From NCBI RefSeq assembly GCF_964026545.1, contig NZ_OZ032156.1:1116001-1180000 (forward strand): a stretch of DNA of 64,000 bases, in the 5' to 3' direction. Below, piece after piece: positions 8,716-17,757 of the stretch. Every line of letters starts with the position of its first letter. Position 1 is the stretch's first letter. The notes below the pieces were generated by a model that had not been told where the DNA came from, made no database searches, and saw only the letters and a program-made list of their open reading frames with translations. Origin of the DNA: Candidatus Tisiphia endosymbiont of Dioctria linearis. Its GTDB lineage: Bacteria > Pseudomonadota > Alphaproteobacteria > Rickettsiales > Rickettsiaceae. The position numbers and the translations under genes are program-made.

Positions 8716-11224
8716 GATAATACACCAAGATTTTAGTAGAGAAAGATTAGCGAAGCATTTTGTCTATGAATCATATGACGAAGATTCTGGGCTATTCTTC
8801 AATCGTGGTTCAGTAGGGTTTGTCTTACTGGGCTGGCCACTAGTTGGTACTAATGTACAAGCTCAAGGAGAAATTGCTGAGTTTCTGAAGAATGATGAAA
8901 ATTTACCGGATGGCAGTAGTTTGCAAGTATTAATGATTGGTTCTGATGATATTGAGCATTTTTTAACTAGTTGGCAATTACATAGGAAAGGTGAAATTTT
9001 TATTGAACTAGCTAGAAAGAGAACTGAGTTTTTACAGAAAAAAGCACAAGAAGACGGAACTGTAAAAGATGTAGTGTTGTTAATCTCAGTTACTATTCCT
9101 ACCTTAAAGCACAATATTGAGATCAATGAGATGATAAGGAGAAGAGAAGGTTTACAAGATACTTTTAAGTCAATTGGTCTAATAACTGAAAATGTTGATG
9201 CAAAAATATTGTTAAAGTTTATTCGGATAATATTTGGCTTATCTGCAAACGAACAACCAGAATTAAATCCTTATGAGATATTAGCAGAGCAGATTTTGCC
9301 AAGTAACTTTTCTTTGTGTGAAAAACAAGATTATGTAAGTCTTAATGAACAGCAAACATTCATTAGCTTAGAAGCCAGTAAAAGACCACTAGAGTGGAGA
9401 TTATCATCTATGGATTTATTTTTAGGCAATGAGATGCGGCGTGGTGAATATATTAAATCAAATTTTTTAATTCATTTTGGCTTACAAATCTTACCAAACC
9501 AAACAATGGCAAAAACCACAGCCGTCACTAAGCGTGAAGCATTAGAGAGAAATATAGCTAGTGGTATGGGTAAGTTTTTTCCTGATTTAGTTCATGAAGC
9601 AGATGATATGTGTGGTGTGGTAGCATCTTTACAAAGTGGTGACCGGGTAGTAAATATTCATCTGAATGCTATTATGTGGGATGAAAAGGAGAAAGCTAAA
9701 CAATCAGCATCTCAGTTTTGTTCTCAGTTACGCCGTAGTGGTTGGTATTTTGTTCCTTGTAAATATGATCATTTAGCAGTAGTGCTAGCATCAATGCCAA
9801 TGCAATTAGTAGAGGAAATGCCATATTCCATAACTAATAGGTTTAATAAGATATTTGGCTCAAGAATAGGAGGATTAGGAGTAGCCTTAAGCTCTCTTGG
9901 TCGAGGTAAAAAAACTATTTCATCAGAAAGTAAAGTGTTGCTACCGATAGTCGGTGAATGGAAAGGTGATTTAAGTTCTCCCGGTATGTTACTGACTGGT
10001 AGACGAGGTCAGATTATGTATTGGTCTCCTTTTGGTTCTGCCTTATTACCTACAATAAAATCACAGAGTACAGCTCCTAATGAGAATTTTAACCTTTGTA
10101 TTGCAGGAATACCCGGTTCAGGGAAGTCTGTATTTATGCAGGAATTAATGCTCTCAGTCTTAGGAGTAGGAGGTAAAGTATTTGTTCTTGATTATGGTAG
10201 GTCATTTAAGCGGAGTTGTCTTATTTTAGGTGGAACATATATAGAATTTGATGTTAAGCAGCCAATTTCTATTAATCCATTTTCAGAAGTACCAGAAGGA
10301 GATGATGAACGATCAAATGAAGCCCGATCTGACTTTTTATCAAGTTTTCCATCGATATTAGCGACCATGGCAGCCCCGCAATATGGCACTAGTGACTTGC
10401 AACAACCAATGCTACAAAAAGCCTTAATTGCAGTTTGGCAAGCCAAGGGTAGTAGTGCAGAAATCACTGATATTGCTGACTGGCTGTTGCTACGAGAAGA
10501 ATCGTATGCCCAAGAATTGGGTAACATGCTCTTTCCATTTACCAAAGAGGGGCAACACGGTAAATTCTTTAGTGGCAAAGCTAAACTGTCACTAAATTCC
10601 GACATAGTAGTAATTGAAACTGATCATTTGCGTAATGCCCCTGAGTTATTAGCAGTAATAGTGCAAATCATGATAGTTCACATTAATCAGACAATGGTAA
10701 AAGGTGATAGGAGCAGACCATTCCTGATTATGATTGATGAGGCATGGAAATTACTAGCAGGCAAGCGTTCAGGTGAGTTTATTGAGGAAGCTGGTAGAAT
10801 TGCTAGAAAGTATAACGGTTCTATTACTCTAGCCACTCAACAACTAACCGACTATTTTAGACAAGAGGGATCAGCTTCAGAAAAAGCCTTTGAAAATTCT
10901 TCACATAAAATAATCTTAAAACAAAATCCTGAATCTTTTAAAGCAATGAGGGTTAATCCTAAGCTATCAGGTTTTGTTGATGAGGATTGGAAGATAAATT
11001 TGTTGCAATCTATTCACTCAAATCCACCGCATTATAGTGAAGCTGCTATCTATAGCCCTAATGTCCAAGGAGTAATAGCTAGACTGATAATTGATCCATT
11101 TACCTTGTTACTGACTTCAACTAATGCTAGGGACTATCAAGCAATAGAAGATCGTATGCAGCAAGGAATGAGTGTCACGAAGGCAATTAATGATATTTTA
11201 ACCGAGAGAGGGCTACTCGAATGA
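8705..11224 (+). CDS. traC: TraC, T4SS assembly ATPase (VirB4-like)
   Basis: 839 residues, full length for TraC. It has an N-terminal TraC_F_IV domain, Walker A GIPGSGKSVFM at about residues 467-478 and Walker B FLIMIDEAWKLL at about residues 673-684, followed by the conserved ATQQLTDYF segment. It is a peripheral inner-membrane ATPase that powers pilus assembly. The frame is intact, in contrast to the flanking traB. It is followed by a palindromic element before traW. Confidence 0.95.
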   Translation: MKAKIIHQDFSRERLAKHFVYESYDEDSGLFFNRGSVGFVLLGWPLVGTNVQAQGEIAEFLKNDENLPDGSSLQVLMIGSDDIEHFLTSWQLHRKGEIFIELARKRTEFLQKKAQEDGTVKDVVLLISVTIPTLKHNIEINEMIRRREGLQDTFKSIGLITENVDAKILLKFIRIIFGLSANEQPELNPYEILAEQILPSNFSLCEKQDYVSLNEQQTFISLEASKRPLEWRLSSMDLFLGNEMRRGEYIKSNFLIHFGLQILPNQTMAKTTAVTKREALERNIASGMGKFFPDLVHEADDMCGVVASLQSGDRVVNIHLNAIMWDEKEKAKQSASQFCSQLRRSGWYFVPCKYDHLAVVLASMPMQLVEEMPYSITNRFNKIFGSRIGGLGVALSSLGRGKKTISSESKVLLPIVGEWKGDLSSPGMLLTGRRGQIMYWSPFGSALLPTIKSQSTAPNENFNLCIAGIPGSGKSVFMQELMLSVLGVGGKVFVLDYGRSFKRSCLILGGTYIEFDVKQPISINPFSEVPEGDDERSNEARSDFLSSFPSILATMAAPQYGTSDLQQPMLQKALIAVWQAKGSSAEITDIADWLLLREESYAQELGNMLFPFTKEGQHGKFFSGKAKLSLNSDIVVIETDHLRNAPELLAVIVQIMIVHINQTMVKGDRSRPFLIMIDEAWKLLAGKRSGEFIEEAGRIARKYNGSITLATQQLTDYFRQEGSASEKAFENSSHKIILKQNPESFKAMRVNPKLSGFVDEDWKINLLQSIHSNPPHYSEAAIYSPNVQGVIARLIIDPFTLLLTSTNARDYQAIEDRMQQGMSVTKAINDILTERGLLE

Positions 11225-11340
11225 TTTGGAGAATTGGATTTGAAAATGAGAGACTAGCGAGCGGAGCGTACAAAAAGCACATGAACACGCGAGTTCTTGA
11301 TATTTTCAAAAAACAATTCTTCAAAGCAAAAGAGTATATA
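11225..11340. repeat. Rickettsia palindromic element-like repeat between traC and traW
   Basis: The segment contains ggagaattgg and gcgagcggagcgtac, with the near-complement aattcttc at the far end. The same blocks occur in the uvrC insertion (43098-43197), at 59929-60025 and, in part, at 49330-49424. It is a palindromic repeat of the RPE type and separates two operon genes without an obvious stop to transcription. Confidence 0.7.
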
Positions 11341-11345
11341 GGTTT

Positions 11346-11984
11346 GTGAGTTTTAGTTTAAGGAGACTAATCTTGAGTTTTGGTTTTAGTACTATACTTG
11401 CTTCTAATAGTTTAGCAGAGGATAATAGAACAATAATAAAAGATTATGGGATTAGAGGTCATACTTTTCCAATCATTGAACAATCGCTACTTGAGGTTAT
11501 TATGACAAAACTTACATTAGCAAAACAAAAGGGTTTATTAGATAAAATGCAAGATGAATTTAAAGAAAAAGTAAAGAAGAAAATAGCAAGACCTGCGGCT
11601 GTATTAGGATTACATAAAGCAACTGAGGACAGAAGCTGGACTTATGATCCAACTTTTACACAAAGAACCAGCATAAAAGACCAAAATGGTAGAATAATAG
11701 TGCCAGCAGGCACAAGTGTTAATCCATTAGATAGTGTAAGTTGGGGTGAACCACTAATTTTAATTGATGGTGATGATCAAAGTCAGGTAGTTTGGGCTAA
11801 ATCACAACAAGGAATAATAGTGTTAACCAATGGTAGTCCTATGGAATTAGGTAAAAAGCTAGGTCAGGATATTTACTTTGATCAAGGGGGAATGTTAATT
11901 GAACGTTTTAAGATTGAAGCAATACCAGCAATTGTAGTTCAAGATGGTAAAAGACTCAGGGTTAAGGAAATTAATATTAACTGA
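11346..11984 (+). CDS. traW: TraW, F-type pilus assembly protein
   Basis: 212 residues from a GTG start, matching the 210-residue F TraW. It has a signal peptide ending near SLAE, then DYGIRGHTFPIIEQSLLE, the typical opening of mature TraW (a conserved GxxxPI.E.dl.. pattern). The C-terminus IEAIPAIVVQDG resembles the thioredoxin-fold end shared with TrbC. It acts in the periplasm with TraU and TrbC in pilus extension. Confidence 0.9.
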   Translation: MSFSLRRLILSFGFSTILASNSLAEDNRTIIKDYGIRGHTFPIIEQSLLEVIMTKLTLAKQKGLLDKMQDEFKEKVKKKIARPAAVLGLHKATEDRSWTYDPTFTQRTSIKDQNGRIIVPAGTSVNPLDSVSWGEPLILIDGDDQSQVVWAKSQQGIIVLTNGSPMELGKKLGQDIYFDQGGMLIERFKIEAIPAIVVQDGKRLRVKEININ

Positions 11985-12000
11985 ATATATATAAAATTAA

Positions 12001-12972
12001 ATGACTAAAAGATTAATAACAGTTTTATTATTCTTAACATCGACCAATTGTTATGCAACAGTTGGTTGCGTAGGAAGATTTGTCAATCCTATCACTGATG
12101 TTTGTTGGAAATGCTTGTTCCCCATTACCATAGCAGGAGTAAAAATAGCTGGTAGTCCTATGGCTGATATAAAGTCACCAAGGAATATAGTATGTTTTTG
12201 TCCAAGACCAGGTATCCCTGTGCCAGTACCAGGTATTCCAATTGGTTTTTGGGAGCCAGTACGACTAGTAGATGTTACTAAATCACCAATGTGTATGGTT
12301 AGTCTTGGTGGCATTCAATTGGGAACAAGTAGTCAAAGAGGGGTAAGAGATGATATAGAAGGTACAGCCTTTTATCACGTCCATTGGTATGTTTATCCAG
12401 TAATGTATTGGTTAGAAATCTTACTTGATTTTGCTTGTTTAGAGATGTTAGCAGTAGATGTAGCATACCTCACTGAATTTGACCCATTGTGGGGAGATGA
12501 TATGAAGTCAGCCATATTAAATCCAGAAGCATTAATATTTGGTAATATTATTGCTAAATCAGCTTGTATAGCTGATTGTATTAGTTGTAGTGCTGGGCAA
12601 TTATCAAATGATGGAATGTTTTGGTGTGCTGGTTGTCAGGGTTCAATCTACCCATTTACTGGAACAACAGGGCATCATAATGGCGGGGTAGGAACTTCAG
12701 TATTGATAGTCTCCAAATTCATGGCAAAGTTACATAGGCAGTTAATGTTGTGGGGTTATTATGGTCAGGAAGGATTATGCGGTAAATATCCAATGCCAAT
12801 AATTAAAAAGAGCCAATATAGATTGCAAATGACTTATCCAATACCAGAAGTAGTTTCTTGTAAGAAAATTGGTGAAACAGAAATTACTTGGCAAGCTGGC
12901 AAAGAGTTTCCCATTAAAGGTGAGGATTTTGGTTACTTGATTTGGCGTCGTAGAGACTGCTGTTTATTTTGA
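12001..12972 (+). CDS. traU: TraU, F-type conjugation protein
   Basis: 323 residues with a signal peptide (cleavage near CYATVGC) and many cysteines, typical of TraU (330 residues in F). It contains the conserved FVNPITDVCWKCLFPITIAG and a YPVMYWLEILLDF segment. It is a periplasmic, disulfide-rich protein needed for DNA transfer more than for pilus formation. Follows traW by 16 bases, in the conserved order. Confidence 0.95.
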   Translation: MTKRLITVLLFLTSTNCYATVGCVGRFVNPITDVCWKCLFPITIAGVKIAGSPMADIKSPRNIVCFCPRPGIPVPVPGIPIGFWEPVRLVDVTKSPMCMVSLGGIQLGTSSQRGVRDDIEGTAFYHVHWYVYPVMYWLEILLDFACLEMLAVDVAYLTEFDPLWGDDMKSAILNPEALIFGNIIAKSACIADCISCSAGQLSNDGMFWCAGCQGSIYPFTGTTGHHNGGVGTSVLIVSKFMAKLHRQLMLWGYYGQEGLCGKYPMPIIKKSQYRLQMTYPIPEVVSCKKIGETEITWQAGKEFPIKGEDFGYLIWRRRDCCLF

Positions 12973-12995
12973 TTAAGGGAGTTTGAGGCAGTATT

Positions 12996-13382
12996 ATGAA
13001 ACATTTTATAATACTAACATTACTGGGTTTATTATTAAGTAATTTTAATGTTGTAGCACAATCTCAAACCTATAAATCCCAAATCTATATTTTTGTATCA
13101 TTCTCTATGAATGACCAAGCGCTGAAAAGTTATTATTTAGAAGCACAAAAAATAGGGGCTATTTTAGTAATGCGAGGATTAAAAGATAATTCATTTTTTG
13201 AAACTAAATCAAAGGTTGATAAACTTGGTATTAGTTTCAACATTGAACCAAATTTGTTTGAGCAATATCAAATTACTTCTGTACCAGCAATAATAGTTGA
13301 TGATGGTCAGGGATTGATCAAAAAATTAACAGGTCATATACCTTTACTGAAAGCTATGGAGATCATGGAGGAAAATTATTGA
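12996..13382 (+). CDS. trbC: TrbC, F-type pilus assembly protein
   Basis: 128 residues with a signal peptide (ILTLLGLLLSNFNVVAQ) and the TrbC core: IFVSFSMNDQALKSYYLEA, ILVMRGLKDNSF and VPAIIVDDG, a thioredoxin-like fold without CxxC. F TrbC is 212 residues, so this is the minimal domain. It works with TraW in the periplasm. Its stop overlaps the traN start. Confidence 0.88.
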   Translation: MKHFIILTLLGLLLSNFNVVAQSQTYKSQIYIFVSFSMNDQALKSYYLEAQKIGAILVMRGLKDNSFFETKSKVDKLGISFNIEPNLFEQYQITSVPAIIVDDGQGLIKKLTGHIPLLKAMEIMEENY

Positions 13383-15193
13383 GAAAAACTTGTCGTAATT
13401 GGTTAATAGTTATTATGGTTATTTTATGGTCAATAATCAAAGATTTAAATTGTACTTTAGCATATGGCATGCAAAATAGTTACAATCAGGCAGAGCAATA
13501 TAGAAATAGCTTAAGGATTGGTAATCCTGATCAAACTGGTAATAAGGTAATATTTGATAAAGATGCTAATGTATCAAACTTAACTAACATGCAAGATCAT
13601 GATTTAACTAATAAAGGTGGAAATATGTTAAATAATAGTGAAGAAGGTAAGCTGTTGCAGCAGATGGAGATAAAAAAAATTAATGCCATGCAACAACATG
13701 ATTTGAACACTAACAATCCTTTACTAATTAACTCACAGAAAATTGAAGCTGATCCGTTAATACATACTGAAGGAAGTAGCTTTAGTTCCAGTGAAACAAT
13801 TAGCAAAACCAAGATTAGTAAGAGCTGCAGGGAAGGTGTTGAGTTTGAGATAGATATTATCAAGCAATTAGTCGTAGAATGGGGATTATTTGAAGGATGG
13901 GGAGAGTGGAAAGATCGAAGTATGCCGATAAGCAAGGGTGATATTGATAATACTTGGACTGAACTAAAAACTAAGGAATATTATTACGATAAAGATAATT
14001 GGTGGAGAGCAGAATATCATAGAATAAAGGAAGAAGATGATACTGTACAACAACAATTAAGAGCGATGATTGCAACTCGACAACATATCTTACTCGAAAA
14101 TATTGGTGAGGTAAAAGTTGGCTATAGTGATAAGAAGAGCCGCATGTTATTTAGTAGTATAACCACGCCTATTGCTACGGCACTTAATTATAAGTATCGA
14201 GAAAAAATAAAAGAATTTAAAGAAAAAGGCGAATATTGGCAAGTTATTAATGAGGAGTCAGAACAAGTTGTAGAAGAAAATGAGTGCCATGAAATAAGTA
14301 GAAGATGTCTTGAAAGTGGCAATAAGACATTTTTTGACAAATATATTATAAGCCGCCCATGTTGGAAGGAGAAAATTAGCTATCAATGTTACTCTGAACC
14401 AGAAGATGGTTGTAAACATTTAAAATCCCAAGGATGCCAGTTGGAAAATAGTAATTGTTTAAAAAGAACCGGTAATATCTGTTTATTATGGCAAAAAAAT
14501 TACACATGTTTTGGAGAGAAGAAGAGTTTAAGCTCTTCTTTGGCAGGTGCCACGATGTTTTGTCTTGGTGGAGATTGTCATACACCAACAATTGAGCAGA
14601 ATAATGATATATCAAATGTTGGTTATTTAGCCATGTTAAATGAGATGAAGAAAGATATGCAAACTAATCCAATTTATGTATTTAAAGGAGAAACAAACGG
14701 TTGTAGGAAGAATATTTTTAATTTCCTTAATTGTTGTTCTTCTATGAAAGGTTGGGGGAAAGATTTGGGATTAAGTCGATGCAAAGCTGTCGAAAAAGCT
14801 CTTGCCTTAAAGCGAGAGAAAGGACAATGCCATTTTGTTGGCACTTATTGTAGTCAGCGAGATCCAATATTTAATAAATGTTTAACTAAAAAATCCACCT
14901 ATTGTTGTTTTAATTCCAAGCTGGCACGGGTTTTTCAAGAGCAAGGTAAAAGACAGCTTAGTATTGGTTTTGGCTCAAGCGAATATCCAAATTGTCGTGG
15001 ATTTACCGTAGGTGAATTACAAAGAATAGATTTTTCAAAGTTTGATTTGGAAGAATTATTTGCTGATTTATTGATAGAAGCTAAAAATAAGATGGGTAAA
15101 AGTTTTCCACAACAGTTGAATAATCAAATGCCAGTAATACAGAAGCAAATGCCGATTAATAGCAGGAATAATAACCATAATTTATCATATTGA
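13379..15193 (+). CDS. traN: TraN, mating-pair stabilisation outer-membrane protein
   Basis: 604 residues with a TTG start overlapping the trbC stop, an N-terminal hydrophobic signal and a cysteine-rich C-terminal half (for example CHEISRRC, CWKEKISYQC, NFLNCCSSMKGWG, CKAVEKAL), which is the TraN signature. In F it is about 602 residues and contacts the recipient surface. The first 130 residues are Asn/Gln-rich and low complexity. Confidence 0.92.
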   Translation: MRKTCRNWLIVIMVILWSIIKDLNCTLAYGMQNSYNQAEQYRNSLRIGNPDQTGNKVIFDKDANVSNLTNMQDHDLTNKGGNMLNNSEEGKLLQQMEIKKINAMQQHDLNTNNPLLINSQKIEADPLIHTEGSSFSSSETISKTKISKSCREGVEFEIDIIKQLVVEWGLFEGWGEWKDRSMPISKGDIDNTWTELKTKEYYYDKDNWWRAEYHRIKEEDDTVQQQLRAMIATRQHILLENIGEVKVGYSDKKSRMLFSSITTPIATALNYKYREKIKEFKEKGEYWQVINEESEQVVEENECHEISRRCLESGNKTFFDKYIISRPCWKEKISYQCYSEPEDGCKHLKSQGCQLENSNCLKRTGNICLLWQKNYTCFGEKKSLSSSLAGATMFCLGGDCHTPTIEQNNDISNVGYLAMLNEMKKDMQTNPIYVFKGETNGCRKNIFNFLNCCSSMKGWGKDLGLSRCKAVEKALALKREKGQCHFVGTYCSQRDPIFNKCLTKKSTYCCFNSKLARVFQEQGKRQLSIGFGSSEYPNCRGFTVGELQRIDFSKFDLEELFADLLIEAKNKMGKSFPQQLNNQMPVIQKQMPINSRNNNHNLSY

Positions 15194-15257
15194 GTGGTTA
15201 AAGCGGGTAATTATAACTAACTAGAATAGGTTCTTGATATTATTATAAGTTCCTAAT

Positions 15258-15353
15258 CGTCATTACGAGGAGGCTGTAAGCCGACTAAGCAATCCATTCC
15301 TGTTCACTTTTTGGATTGCTTAGTCGCTACTAAAGTAGCTCCTCGCAATGACG
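15258..15353. repeat. Palindromic cgtcattgcgag-type repeat
   Basis: Begins cgtcattacgaggagg and ends cctcgcaatgacg, forming a long hairpin of about 96 bases with an inner aagcaatcca / tggattgctt pair. Related copies are at 17625, 42135, 58131 and 61609. It lies between traN and traF. Confidence 0.85.
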
Positions 15354-15408
15354 CCGAGCTGTTTTTCCTGTGACTTTTAAATGCCACGCATAAGGTAAGT
15401 GGGTAATA

Positions 15409-16287
15409 ATGTGTGTAACAATAAGTCGAGTAATAACCATAGTAACAACTTTAATGTTAATCAATTATTGGCAAACAGAATCATTTGCTGTTACTACCAA
15501 GGAAAGAGCTACCGATATGAGCAGAACAGAGACAGGAAATCTTACTAATAATCCATGGCAAGAACCGCATGGATTTTTGTGGTATAATGAGGAACAAATG
15601 CAAAAATCACCATCACATTCTAGGTCAAAACTATCATTGGAAGTCAAACAAGAACCTCATGATCAAAGAATAGAAACACTGAAGCAGCAATTTAATAGGT
15701 CTCAACGCAAGGCACTTGATAATCCAACTTTAGAGAATGTCATCAAGGCTCAAAAATGGCAAAAAATAATAATGGAGAAGTCACAAAAATTTGCTGCTAT
15801 GTGGCAATTAGCAACTTTAATTGATCATAGTTTAATAAATAACAACGAACCAAGTAATAGTTTACATAAAAAATTATATCAGGAGGCAACTGAACAGGTA
15901 AATAATAACAAATTAGTCAATTTAGCCAAAGATTGGGGTTTGATTTTACAGGTGAGTAACAATTGTCCTTATTGTCAGGCTTTTGCTCCTATTGCTAAGC
16001 AATTTGCCAGCAAATATGGTTTTCAGTTATTGTTGGTTTCTAACAATGGTACGAATTTTCAGAATGTTAAAACTAGCAAAGATACTGGATTATTACGAGC
16101 TTTAAATCCCGAGAATATTGTGCCAATGTTATATTTGGTTGATAGTAGTGGTAAAAGAATATATCCGGTAGCTAGAGGAATAATTTCGGAAGATAAGATT
16201 ATTGAGCATATCGTGACTATTGATCTACATTATCAAAATTTAGTAAAAAATGAAAATAATGATAAAAAATATCACTTTAACTATTAG
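15409..16287 (+). CDS. traF: TraF, periplasmic thioredoxin-fold T4SS protein
   Basis: 292 residues with an N-terminal signal segment (ITIVTTLMLINYW) and a C-terminal thioredoxin-like domain. F TraF is 247 residues and usually lacks the redox pair. Here an intact CPYC is present at about residues 186-189 (SNNCPYCQAFAPIA), so it could act as an oxidase or isomerase for the cysteine-rich TraU and TraN. It overlaps traH by 38 bases. Confidence 0.9.
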   Translation: MCVTISRVITIVTTLMLINYWQTESFAVTTKERATDMSRTETGNLTNNPWQEPHGFLWYNEEQMQKSPSHSRSKLSLEVKQEPHDQRIETLKQQFNRSQRKALDNPTLENVIKAQKWQKIIMEKSQKFAAMWQLATLIDHSLINNNEPSNSLHKKLYQEATEQVNNNKLVNLAKDWGLILQVSNNCPYCQAFAPIAKQFASKYGFQLLLVSNNGTNFQNVKTSKDTGLLRALNPENIVPMLYLVDSSGKRIYPVARGIISEDKIIEHIVTIDLHYQNLVKNENNDKKYHFNY

Positions 16288-17598
16288 TGGTGGCTTATAT
16301 TTTAGTATTATAGTCATAATATTGTTGATTCAGGTATCAACTGCTTTGGCGTGGAATATTGGGGATGTGTTTCAAGGTATGAGTACTAATGTTACTAAGC
16401 CAGGTTCTTACCAAGACCAAGCAGCTGGTTATTATGCGGCAGGAGGATTATCAATGCGTACCAGCAAAACATCGTTTAACCCAATTAGCATGACTGCACC
16501 ATCTTTGACTATGAGCTGTAATGGCATAGATGCTTACCTTGGCAGCTTTTCTATTATTTCAGGAGATGAATTGGTACAGTTGATGAAAAATATTGGCACG
16601 CAGGCTAAGGCGTATGCATTTTCATTAGGTATGAAAACATTTGCCCCACAAGTCGAGAATTCCTTAAAAGATTTACGGAATTTAGCGATGGAAATGAACC
16701 AATTTGCTAAGGGTGATTGCGAGATAACTAAAGCGATTTTTGCTTCTATTCTGCCAAAAGATTCAGCCATGCGTGAATCAGTTTGTAAAGATATGCAAGC
16801 ACAATCTGGTATGGATTATTTTGCTGCTGGTAAGAGATGTCGTAATGACTTAGAGCAAAAACAAGCTTTACAACAAGCACAAAATAAAGACCCGGAATTA
16901 ATGCTAAATAATTATAATATCTTTATTAAAGCAGCAGAAAAAGCTGGTATTCCAGTAGATATGCGTAGTTCAATTATGTCGATGACTGGTACTATTGTCG
17001 TTAAAAATAAAAATGTCTATTTCTTTGATTCATTGGCAAAAGATGAGAAAAGTTGGATTACACATCTTAAAGGTGGAGAATCTGCGTCAATTTATGCTTG
17101 TGATAATAGTAGTTGTTTGAATCCAACATTACAGCGGAATATTAGTATTCTACCTGAGCAATCTTATCAAGGTAAAGCAAAAACCAAGTTGGATGGTCTA
17201 AAAAGCAAATTAGCAAGTAATAGTGAGTTTAACAACGTAGATATAATGTTCTTGTCCTCAATAGGTGAGGCATTTCCTATTTATGATTATATTACTTTAG
17301 AATCAATTTCAGGAATAACTATTTTAGATAGTTCATCAGAATTAATTGCTAATTATACATTACTGCAACATTATTACTGCAACATTTAAAAGAAGTCACT
17401 TCTGAGGTGAGGAAGGCAGTAACTTTACTAAAAGCAAAGCAAGTATCTGACCAGCATTTAGTGGAATATTTAAAAGCCTTGGATCGTGTGCAACTTTTTG
17501 CTCAAGAGAAATGGAGTAACATGCTGACAAGTAGCAATCAGATAGATAGAAGAGCTAGACTGATAGAACAACATTTAATGGCTAAGGAAAGGAGCTAG
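16250..17598 (+). pseudogene. traH: TraH, F-type pilus assembly protein, broken by 14-bp tandem duplication
   Basis: The first frame (16250-17389) encodes a signal peptide and the TraH domain (MTAPSLTMSCNGIDAYLGSF is the classic TraH signature). It ends early because attactgcaacatt at 17359-17372 is repeated exactly at 17373-17386, shifting the frame by 14 bases. Removing one copy restores NYTLLQHLKEVTSEVRKA and joins the coiled-coil C-terminus up to 17598. The restored protein is about 444 residues, close to F TraH (458). An alternative start is ATG 16259. The truncated product lacks only about the last 70 residues, so partial function is conceivable. Confidence 0.9.
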
Positions 17599-17624
17599 TA
17601 TGCTTTTAGAGATGTACATTCAAC

Positions 17625-17721
17625 CGTCATTGCGAGAAGGTGCGAAGCACCGCCGAAGCAACCCATTCTTTCACTTTTTTGGATTGCTTTGTCGCTACTA
17701 AAGTGGCTTCTCGCAATGACG
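17625..17721. repeat. Palindromic cgtcattgcgag-type repeat
   Basis: Starts cgtcattgcgagaagg and ends cttctcgcaatgacg, a hairpin of about 97 bases with the same inner ttggattgctt block as the other members of this family. It separates traH from traG. Confidence 0.85.
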
Positions 17722-17757
17722 TAGCACTAGAAACAAGAATAGATAGAAGTACAAAAA

